Shown here one piece after another: positions 1 to 4,883 of a stretch of DNA of 5,040 bases. The position numbers were made by a program, and so were the translations under genes. The notes beneath the pieces are model-generated. The model worked only from the letters and a program-made list of their open reading frames with translations. It made no database searches and had not been told where the DNA came from. This DNA is from DASPJL01 sp035628645. Lineage in GTDB: Bacteria; Bacteroidota; Bacteroidia; Cytophagales; Cyclobacteriaceae. Location: contig DASPJL010000182.1 of assembly GCA_035628645.1 (NCBI GenBank), positions 1 through 5,040 of the forward strand, written 5' to 3'. Numbering within the stretch: the stretch's first letter is position 1; every line of letters starts with the position of its first letter.

Positions 1-471
1 CAAAACCCAATAGGGTAATAAATCATAATTAGTTGAAAATACTAGTCCTCCCTTGTCAATGTATTGCTGCAAAAAGTTTATGCATGATTTACTTTTCTCT
101 TCTGGAATTTTGAAAACATGTTCTGGGTGAAGTTCTTTTACAGCATCAATAAGGCTATTTTTAAGTGCTTCACTCGCTTTCCTAATTTTAGGAACAAGAG
201 TATTGTCTTCACTGAATATATCGGCAATTTCACAAAAGTTGTCTAATTGCTGCATTATTAACTCAAAATTCTTTGTATTAAGTCTTTCAAATAAATTTCG
301 AATTAATGGGTCCTTAGTATTTTCAATAAACTTACTCAAGGCATTATAGGAAAAAATATCTTTATCGTAAGCCATGCTAAAACCATTTCCGAAAAGTAAA
401 TGCTTTGTACGTGGAATTCTGTCCAAATAAGAAATTACTTCCTGATAGGTTTTTAGCTTTTCTATTTCCAT
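1..471 (-). CDS. DUF4917 family SIR2-like protein, N-terminal part (runs off the left edge)
   Basis: The frame is open from ATG at 471 down to base 1, giving 157 codons; the C-terminal part lies outside the window. The protein begins MEIEKLKTYQEVISYLDRIP. Seen: a glycine-rich loop 'LLFGNGFSMAYD' at residues about 26-37, then 'DIFSYNALS' just after it, a helical middle with 'FELIMQQLD' (about 89-97), 'ALKNSLIDAVKELHPEH' (about 102-118), and 'FSTNYDLLPYW' near residue 145-155. GNGFS followed by S/T-TNYDLL is the pattern of SIR2-like nucleotide-binding folds, and the whole layout matches my memory of DUF4917, a family of roughly 340 residues. Family function is not established. SIR2-like domains in bacterial defence systems often degrade NAD, but no such activity can be read here. 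The start at 471 has no clear ribosome site, as is usual in Bacteroidota. It follows the Mod remnant by 22 bp on the same strand, so co-transcription is likely. Confidence 0.78.
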   Translation of the reverse strand, partial: MEIEKLKTYQEVISYLDRIPRTKHLLFGNGFSMAYDKDIFSYNALSKFIENTKDPLIRNLFERLNTKNFELIMQQLDNFCEIADIFSEDNTLVPKIRKASEALKNSLIDAVKELHPEHVFKIPEEKSKSCINFLQQYIDKGGLVFSTNYDLLPYWVL

Positions 472-493
472 ATTATTAATGCATACAACTAAT

Positions 494-721
494 TTATTGA
501 TACAGATTCAAGCTGTTCAAGATTTGCAATCGGGCTTTATTAGTGGGTATGATGGCAAATGCAATTGGTGCTTTTTTACTGGACCAATCTAAGCGGTAGC
601 GTTCTTTGGTACCTTCTGCAATAGCTTTTTTCGTAACGCAGCTGGAGAATAAAGCAGCAAGTTTTCGAAAATTTTCGTTCACCAGATCAGGTGAGGTAAG
701 GTCTAGTTTATCAATATTCAT
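494..721 (-). pseudogene. Truncated N-terminus of a type III restriction-modification methyltransferase (Mod) with internal deletion
   Basis: A 75-aa open frame. Residues 1-30 (MNIDKLDLTSPDLVNENFRK, then LAALFSSCVT) read like the start of Bacteroidota type III site-specific adenine methyltransferases, which typically begin 'M..KL.L.SPDL..ENF.KLA.LFP.CVTE'. Residues 33-55 (AIAEGTKERYRLDWSSKKAP) match the next conserved block, 'VEGTKERYRLDWPGKK', and 'PTNKARL' at 59-65 recalls 'APTNKTLRP'. In intact proteins these blocks are separated by about 25-30 residues that are absent here. The full enzyme has some 550-650 residues with a DPPY methylation motif; nothing of that remains and the frame stops at 494. 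It therefore cannot be a working methyltransferase, though a short peptide could still be made. The family match is from memory of consensus, not from an alignment. The only other reading is an unrelated small ORF, which the two ordered blocks argue against. Confidence 0.6.
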
Positions 722-734
722 TAATAATACTCTC

Positions 735-754
735 TTGTAATTTAAAAATTACAA
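735..754. promoter_or_regulatory. 20-bp palindrome, candidate operator upstream of the Mod remnant
   Basis: Arms TTGTAATTT (735-743) and AAATTACAA (746-754) are perfect reverse complements separated by AA. The site starts 14 bp upstream of the ATG at 721 on the minus strand, a place where a dimeric repressor could block transcription. It is very AT-rich, so chance is possible. No regulator gene (such as a type III control protein) is present in the window. Confidence 0.3.
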
Positions 755-759
755 TATAG

Positions 760-894
760 GAAAAGTATGGTAGAATTCAAGGAGTAATTGTAGTCACAAC
801 TATTCTTCCATCCGTTAAGTTATTGATTAAAGAAAAAGAAATTTTTAATATCAAGCTCCATATTTTGAAATCAAAAATTATTTTGTTTTATTAG
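760..894 (+). pseudogene. Open frame without a start codon, possible gene scrap
   Basis: The 722-922 gap holds no proper gene. One frame reads 44 residues from just after a stop at 757-759 to TAG at 892-894, and contains 'GRIQGVIVVTTILPSVKLL' followed by 'IKEKEIFNIKLHIL'. A hydrophobic strand, then a helix, then a second strand is protein-like and loosely recalls the 'vrGilvap.i...a..ll...gle...l' end of NucS/DUF91-type nuclease domains. There is no ATG, and the frame differs from that of the gene at 923. The rest of the gap is AT-rich leader for the downstream gene. The assignment is weak; it may simply be non-coding DNA. Confidence 0.2.
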
Positions 895-922
895 AACCAG
901 AGATAAGACTTAATCATAAAGT

Positions 923-1537
923 ATGTGTAACGCTGATAATCATCCACCTGGTTGCATGTGTGGATTTGGGGGAGAAGGACATTTAGGAGCCAGAGGTTCC
1001 TCTTATAATGATTTAATTTCTAGATTTTTAAGTGCTGATGAACTACTATATAAAAGACTCAGGGATAAGATTGATCCTACAAATTACGATTCCTATGTAA
1101 ACCCCAATGCCATTTGTCCTGTTTGCGGTGAATCCGTATTTTTTTACCAATCTGAGTATGGTGGTCGAGTTTTTTTTGATGAATTAGGACCACCCTGGCC
1201 AAAACATCCTTGTACGGATTCAAATCAGATTCCTGAATTAAACCTAGAACCTGTTGAAATTGACTCAGAATGGCAGAAAAACGGATGGACGCCTTATGAA
1301 TTAATGAACTCTTCCACCTTGTTCGGGAAGCTTACGATTTATGGAATGTTGCCGGAATTCATTGAGGATTTAGATTTTGCCTTTACTCCCTTAACAATTG
1401 ATATTAATAACGATTTTATTATTAGCCCTTTCAGATTTTATAAAGAACTAAGTCCCACAAAATTCGAAATAATTTTTTATAATTTAAGAACAGGAAAAGC
1501 AGAATTGGTAAAGGGTGAAAAAGATGGAAATATTTAA
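923..1537 (+). CDS. Conserved-looking hypothetical protein with Cys-rich N-terminus and CPVCG zinc knuckle
   Basis: 204 aa, beginning MCNADNHPPGCMCGFGGEGH. I do not recognise a named family. Seen: a Cys/His/Gly-rich N-terminus (C2, H7, C11, C13, H20); a helical stretch at about 28-50; a CxxCG knuckle 'CPVCGE' (C65, C68); the turn 'FFYQSEYGGRVFFDELGPPW' at 73-92; and 'PKHPCTD' (H95, C97). The C-terminal half (about 125-200) looks like a beta-rich domain with 'LFGKLTIYG' and 'FRFYKELSPTKFEIIFYNL'. The paired Cys and His residues suggest one or two structural zinc sites, perhaps C11/C13 with C65/C68 or with H95/C97. No signal peptide or membrane segment is seen, so it is probably cytoplasmic. 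The start at 923 is the first ATG and is needed to include the CNADNHPPGC block. The gene is convergent with the DnaB-like gene and divergent from the Mod remnant. Zinc-dependent nucleic-acid or protein binding is inference only. Confidence 0.72.
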   Translation: MCNADNHPPGCMCGFGGEGHLGARGSSYNDLISRFLSADELLYKRLRDKIDPTNYDSYVNPNAICPVCGESVFFYQSEYGGRVFFDELGPPWPKHPCTDSNQIPELNLEPVEIDSEWQKNGWTPYELMNSSTLFGKLTIYGMLPEFIEDLDFAFTPLTIDINNDFIISPFRFYKELSPTKFEIIFYNLRTGKAELVKGEKDGNI

Positions 1538-1634
1538 TGCTACTATTTATACAGCAATACCAAATATCTAATTAAGTTTTGTTAGCCTTCCATTTCATTC
1601 TACCAAATCGGACGTTTTTGTTCTGACTATGCGA

Positions 1635-1673
1635 AAGGAATATATTCCTTCTCCTATAAATGCTGGAAAGCAT
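1635..1673. other. Two small hairpins between convergent genes
   Basis: The 148-bp gap between the two converging stop codons contains a perfect 16-bp palindrome, AAGGAATATATTCCTT (1635-1650). A 5-bp stem ATGCT/AGCAT with a GGAA loop follows at 1660-1673. Either could help end transcription from one side, but neither has a clear U-tract, so I do not call an intrinsic terminator. The remainder of the gap shows nothing recognisable. Confidence 0.25.
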
Positions 1674-1685
1674 AAGACCCTAATT

Positions 1686-2393
1686 CTACTCCCTCACCAA
1701 CCTCCCCAACTTAAATTTTTCATCATCCACCACAAACCTTCCTTTCTTCTCAAAGTCGCTTTTCAAACACAATAATTCAATCAAATTAAGAACATCCGTT
1801 CCATTCTCATCTTCGGTAATTCCATAATAGCCGGGTCTGTAAATAGAAAAAATCTGGCTGGAACAAACACTTAAATTCCTGCACCAATTTACATTCCTGA
1901 ACATTGGCTTGAGATCGCCACCCCTTTCCTCAAGCGCTTTTCCCAAAGTTGAATTAACTAAAACAGGAATCTTATAAGTGGTAGAAAGAGTCGATAAGGT
2001 ATCAATCAACTCATTCCTGTCCTGCTCACCCAACTCATGCCTTCCTAAAGAACTTTCCAAATCATCCAAAACAATCAGGTCAAAATCCTCCTGAAATAAA
2101 TTGGGTAATTTAATTTGAGAATGATTCAAATATGGAAAATCATCTATAATGGTCAAGCTTTTCAGTTGCTCCTCCTCTACAAATTTATTGAGCATCCTGT
2201 CTAAAAAACTTTTACTTTCCTGGTAGGTAATTAGGCAGACCTTTAGGTTTTGAAGTAAAGCATCTTTAATCAGATAAAGGGAAAAAGAACTATTGCCCAT
2301 TCCAGGTCTGCTGGCTAGAAGAATAAGACCTTCTAAATGAATTCCGGGAAAATTATTAATGAAAGTGGGGATCAATAGTTCTTGTTTCTGCAT
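1686..2393 (-). CDS. Stand-alone DnaB-like RecA-fold protein with degenerate ATPase motifs
   Basis: 235 aa, corresponding to the C-terminal helicase domain of DnaB; the N-terminal domain and linker of the usual roughly 500-aa helicase are absent. Ordered matches: 'LILLASRPGMGNSSFSL' (23-39) to the DnaB P-loop 'LIVLAGRPGMGKTSFAL'; 'VCLITYQES' (52-60) to 'VAIFSLEMS'; Walker B-like 'DFDLIVLDDLE' (103-113); 'LGKALEERGGDLKP' (150-163) to 'LSREVEKRGGDKRP'; and 'IYRPGYYGITEDENG' (184-198) to the Bacteroidota 'YRPEYYGI.EDE.G'. Key residues are changed: Walker A Lys to Asn34, catalytic Glu to Gln59, Arg of LSR to Lys152, and the Arg of KHRNG appears to be Asp213. I infer loss of ATP hydrolysis and so of helicase activity, leaving at most a structural, regulatory or inhibitory role, or a decaying paralogue. 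The intact frame over 235 codons argues against a simple pseudogene. The start at 2391-2393 sits right before the conserved region, and the AT-rich leader lacks an SD. It is monocistronic here. Confidence 0.7.
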   Translation of the reverse strand: MQKQELLIPTFINNFPGIHLEGLILLASRPGMGNSSFSLYLIKDALLQNLKVCLITYQESKSFLDRMLNKFVEEEQLKSLTIIDDFPYLNHSQIKLPNLFQEDFDLIVLDDLESSLGRHELGEQDRNELIDTLSTLSTTYKIPVLVNSTLGKALEERGGDLKPMFRNVNWCRNLSVCSSQIFSIYRPGYYGITEDENGTDVLNLIELLCLKSDFEKKGRFVVDDEKFKLGRLVRE

Positions 2394-2445
2394 AGTTAAA
2401 TTTAGAAATTAACAACAGCAGGTTTCAGAAAATGGCAAAGAATAG

Positions 2446-2454
2446 TTATCCACA
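2446..2454 (+). promoter_or_regulatory. Perfect DnaA-box 9-mer
   Basis: TTATCCACA matches the strict bacterial DnaA box. It lies about 52 bp upstream of the ATG of the DnaB-like gene, in a region where a promoter is expected. It is single; I found no second perfect copy in the window, so this is not an origin. A perfect 9-mer on either strand is expected by chance about 0.04 times in 5 kb. Confidence 0.35.
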
Positions 2455-2470
2455 CCCAACTAACAAACAC

Positions 2471-2524
2471 CCGTCATTTGCGAGCGCCTAATAAATATCC
2501 GTCATGCGAACCCCTAATAAACCT
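2471..2524 (+). repeat. Two tandem short units leading into repeat copy A
   Basis: Units of 28 bp (2471-2498) and 26 bp (2499-2524) each start CCGTCAT-GCGA and end in CCTAATAAA followed by a short variable tail. The core of copy A then begins with the same CCGTCATTGCGAGC. The same leader precedes copy C (4884-4910), and part of it precedes copy B (about 4545-4563). The leader is therefore part of the mobile or amplified unit. Confidence 0.75.
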
Positions 2525-2710
2525 CCGTCATTGCGAGCCCCTTCGCGAAGCAATCTGCCCGGAAGTCCCGGAAAATTAATAAATAGAAAACCTTTTGCTA
2601 AGATCTGCCAGATTGCTTCGTACCTCGCAATGAAAAGAACTTCATACATGGCGGCATCGAAACCTTGTCGGGCAGGTCGCAGCAGATTGCTTCGTGCCTC
2701 GCAATGACGG
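2525..2710 (+). repeat. Interspersed composite repeat, copy A (186-bp core with inverted ends)
   Basis: The left end CCGTCATTGCGAG plus GAAGCAATCTGC (2525-2558) is the reverse complement of the right end GCAGATTGCTTC plus CTCGCAATGACGG (2682-2710). The halves differ only in the spacer: 9 nt on the left, 4 nt on the right. The left spacer region contains the perfect palindrome CTTCGCGAAG (2541-2550). A third, internal unit in the right-end orientation lies at 2607-2633. A shared tail (2711-2754) ending in CTTAAATCCC also occurs after copy B. There is no transposase, so this is a MITE-like or REP-like non-autonomous element. The CGTCATTGCGAG repeat family is known to be abundant in many Bacteroidota and some other bacteria. 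Confidence 0.85.
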
Positions 2711-2781
2711 AAAAGAATAGCGATATCGCTTCCAACTTAATCCTTAAATCCCTTATTGCTGTTCAACAGTTAACTTGGTTA

Positions 2782-2810
2782 GCAACAGATCGCTTCGTTC
2801 CTCGCGATGA
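2782..2810 (+). repeat. Solo diverged half-repeat (right-end type)
   Basis: 29 bp starting GCAACAGAT and ending CTCGCGATGA match the right arm of copy B (4719-4747) with three substitutions (T to C, G to T, A to G). It has no partner arm nearby, so it looks like an old remnant of the same family. Confidence 0.65.
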
Positions 2811-3067
2811 GGGCTATTTACTGTTTTGATGGTCTATTGGTTTGTTCCTGACCGGACGCCTTCCTCCATTATTCACTAATAGATTTCACCGAAATAACAA
2901 GCGAGAGAGGTCAACGAAAGTTAATGTTAGATATGAAAGTGGCTTTTTCAAATCCCTCTTGTCCTTAAATCCCGTCCATTTCCTGGCTCTGTGTGAAATG
3001 GCTTAATTGAAGGAATAGGTAGTTAAAAAAGAATTGAATAAATTGGTTTACTTTTTTACCTCAAAAA
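2811..3067. other. Intergenic stretch upstream of the 419-aa gene
   Basis: No coding frame is recognisable. The motif TCCTTAAATCCC at about 2962-2973 also occurs in the repeat tails near 2741 and 4779, so repeat debris reaches into this gap. A weak 7-bp inverted repeat, CCATTTC (2976-2982) with GAAATGG (2995-3001), has no T-run. The last 30 bp are AT-rich and contain TACTTTTT (3049-3056), near the Bacteroidota -7 box TAnnTTTG, but no well-spaced TTG is present, so I do not call a promoter. Confidence 0.4.
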
Positions 3068-4327
3068 ATGTCTACAAAAAAGAAAAAGCCTAACATACGG
3101 CAAGTCCAAAAAAATTTGGCGGCCCAGTACCGCAGGAATTTCTTTAGTAGAATGAAAGATATTATCGATAGTATTTACGGCAAAGCTATCTTCAAATTGA
3201 TACCACAGGATATTTTAGATTATGCTTACTTAGCTCGTTATGCGCCTTTTAAATTCGAGGTTGACTATAATTGCGATATATCCAAGATGCGGTTTGAGGA
3301 TATTAAAGCGTTCTTTTCCGTTTTAAGTAAAAGTTTTACAGTTCAACTTTTACCTACTAAGCTTGAGATTAGTGTAAACGAGTTCTTTACAGTATTTTCA
3401 ACTATTCATGTCGTTAACTCACAACTTTCCGATTCCTTTTTTGAAAAGGCTGGCATATCCGAGGAAACTTTGGATCGTGTTTTAAAAGACAAAACAACAG
3501 TCGAAAAAGCCCTTATGCGACTTTATGAGGTTTTGAATATTTTTAACTTCACCGATGTCGATTTAAGCGAAGAGCTATATGTCTTTGATTACAATGTTAT
3601 AATGCCAGAAGCCCATCCAGGCGAAAATCGAAATGTAATTAGAATAAGTTCAGTCCAACCCGAAAGGATCGTCGTTGCAGTTGATGGAAATACACGCCCG
3701 GCAATTCGAGTGGGATGGGTATTGCATGCTATTAGTCCTACATGGCTTAGCCTAAGGCCGTCTGAGTTAGGATTAGAAGGCGCTTTTGCTGAAATTCCTT
3801 TGAAAGTTTATATTCAATTGCACGCAATTAATCGTCTGTCGGAGCGCTTAGACTGTTTTTGGGAAGGAATGAATCAATATAACATGTTTTGTTCCTTGTC
3901 AAGGCCTGTTATAGCAAGAGACAGCAATAATAACTTGCTTATAGAGTGTACTGTTTTCGGTAAAAGGGTGGGGTATTTCAGGGCCGACATAGTTGAGGGT
4001 ATTATCTTAATCCGCACATTTTTGTTTATCACTAATAACGGTACCCCTGAAGGGCGATTGCTTGAAAAAACCACGGGGTTACAAAAATTAGATAAAAAGT
4101 ACTTAGCGATCGACAAGCTAAGTACTTTTATGACCTCCGATCTAGATAAAAACGAAGAGGTTCGGCGGATATTTAAGACAGCGGGTTGTCAGAGCTTATT
4201 AGATTTATTTGAGGATATGAAAGGCATGGCTATTAAACAAGCCAACGCTTTCAATTCAGAACTAATGTTAAAATACATTAGCAGTCAGCATTTTGCTTCA
4301 GTTCCTGAAAATCCAAAACTAAGTTAA
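3068..4327 (+). CDS. Hypothetical 419-aa protein with C-terminal HAxxRxxER motif
   Basis: Family not recognised. The N-terminus is basic (MSTKKKKPNIRQVQKNLAAQ), which could bind nucleic acid. Residues about 20-180 look mainly alpha-helical. A beta-rich part starts near 188 (NVIRISSVQPERIVVAVDGN). 'LHAINRLSER' at 251-260 gives H252, A253, R256, E259 and R260. It is followed by strands 'LLIECTVFGKRVGYFRADIV' (290-309) and 'GIILIRTFLFITNNGTPEGR' (311-330), then a helical C-terminus (340-405). An HAxxRxxER helix before a small sheet also occurs in DUF4258-like and some RelE-fold toxins, so a C-terminal domain of that type is possible; this rests on one motif and is tentative. The Cys residues are scattered and do not form a zinc pattern. 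There is no signal peptide, and the strongly hydrophobic run 311-322 is better read as buried beta strands than as a membrane helix. ATG at 3068 is the first start, after an A-rich leader. The gene stands alone between repeat copies. Confidence 0.75.
   Translation: MSTKKKKPNIRQVQKNLAAQYRRNFFSRMKDIIDSIYGKAIFKLIPQDILDYAYLARYAPFKFEVDYNCDISKMRFEDIKAFFSVLSKSFTVQLLPTKLEISVNEFFTVFSTIHVVNSQLSDSFFEKAGISEETLDRVLKDKTTVEKALMRLYEVLNIFNFTDVDLSEELYVFDYNVIMPEAHPGENRNVIRISSVQPERIVVAVDGNTRPAIRVGWVLHAISPTWLSLRPSELGLEGAFAEIPLKVYIQLHAINRLSERLDCFWEGMNQYNMFCSLSRPVIARDSNNNLLIECTVFGKRVGYFRADIVEGIILIRTFLFITNNGTPEGRLLEKTTGLQKLDKKYLAIDKLSTFMTSDLDKNEEVRRIFKTAGCQSLLDLFEDMKGMAIKQANAFNSELMLKYISSQHFASVPENPKLS
4095..4129 (+). 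repeat. Perfect 13-bp inverted repeat inside the coding sequence
   Basis: AAAAGTACTTAGC (4095-4107) and GCTAAGTACTTTT (4117-4129) are exact reverse complements around a 9-nt loop (GATCGACAA). It encodes residues around KKYLAIDKLSTF of the 419-aa protein. Transcribed, it would form a stable stem ending in UUUU, similar in shape to an intrinsic terminator but with an AU-rich stem. Confidence 0.8.
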
Positions 4328-4341
4328 TCTCCATCGGCTGT

Positions 4342-4414
4342 TCCGATATTTGTAATGTCGAACTTCCAATAATTAGGATTTGCAATCCGAAGAATACAAA
4401 TTTTCAGTGTTCGG
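4342..4414. repeat. Nested imperfect inverted repeat downstream of the 419-aa gene
   Basis: TCCGATATTTGTA (4342-4354) pairs in two blocks with TACAAAT (4395-4401) and TTCGGA (4410-4415). The interior contains the small hairpin GGATT-TGC-AATCC (4376-4388). Such GGATTTGCAATCC-containing palindromes resemble REP-like intergenic elements. It could also act as a 3' end structure. The rest of the 4328-4544 gap is pyrimidine-rich, with a loosely repeated TCTACCC-TTCTT motif (about 4426 and 4510), and holds no gene. Confidence 0.35.
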
Positions 4415-4563
4415 AAATTGCCATCCTCTACCCTTCTTGCCTACTCCTTAGGCCTGCCTGTTAATGTGAGTCTGTAACTCGTGTCTACTTTTATTGCTAC
4501 TGCCTATTCTCTACCCCTTCTTAAATCAACGGTAAGGGCCTTCTTGCGACCCCTAATAAACTG

Positions 4564-4749
4564 CCGTCATTGCGAGCCCCTTCGCGAAGCAATCTGCCCG
4601 AAGTCATGATAATCTATTAAATTGAAAACCTTTTGCTAAGATCTGGCAGAACGCTTCGTGCCTCGCATTTCTCTCAACTTCATACATGGGCGGCATCGAA
4701 ACCTTATAGGGCAGGCCGCAACAGATTGCTTCGTGCCTCGCAATGACGG
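4564..4749 (+). repeat. Interspersed composite repeat, copy B (186-bp core)
   Basis: Same orientation and same 186-bp length as copy A. The left arm runs from CCGTCATTGCGAG at 4564, with palindrome CTTCGCGAAG (4580-4589), and the right arm ends CTCGCAATGACGG at 4749. The internal unit (4645-4672) is altered (GGCAGAACGCTTCG...GCATTTCTC) relative to copy A, and copy C shares this altered form. Leader CCCCTAATAAACT (about 4550-4563) and tail 4750-4792 match copy A flanks, so the full repeated segment is about 250 bp. The frames open across this repeat, including the minus-strand one containing 'SLRGTKQS', are repeat translations and not genes. Confidence 0.85.
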
Positions 4750-4883
4750 CAAAAAATGGCAATATCGCTTCCAACTAATCCTTAAATCCCTTTTAAATCC
4801 GTGATTCAGACAACCCAAATTTTAGCAATTCCATTCATTCCATTAGTTCAGGTTCAGATCAAAAGCAAAAGCCTATTAAATAT

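Noticed and set aside
2446..2454. Replication origin
   Set aside because: Only a single DnaA box, and no dnaA, dnaN, AT-rich unwinding region with box cluster, or plasmid rep gene nearby.
2471..2560. CRISPR-like tandem repeats
   Set aside because: The 26-28 bp units are contiguous, with no unique spacers of constant length and no cas genes; they are leader units of an interspersed repeat.
2504..2707. Plus-strand 67-aa open frame
   Set aside because: It lies wholly within repeat copy A and its leader; the peptide is low-complexity repeat translation with no independent support.
2976..3001. Possible terminator hairpin
   Set aside because: Only a 7-bp stem with a 12-nt loop and no T-tract, and not placed after a gene on either strand at a sensible distance.
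3034..3056. Bacteroidota-type promoter before the 419-aa gene
   Set aside because: TACTTTTT approximates the -7 box, but the nearest TTG is only about 12 bp upstream rather than about 19-21, so support is too weak.
3874..4116. Minus-strand 80-aa open frame
   Set aside because: Antisense shadow entirely within the well-supported 419-aa gene.
4636..4818. Minus-strand 60-aa open frame containing SLRGTKQS
   Set aside because: It is repeat copy B read backwards. The LRGTKQS string is a typical translation of this repeat family, not a protein feature.
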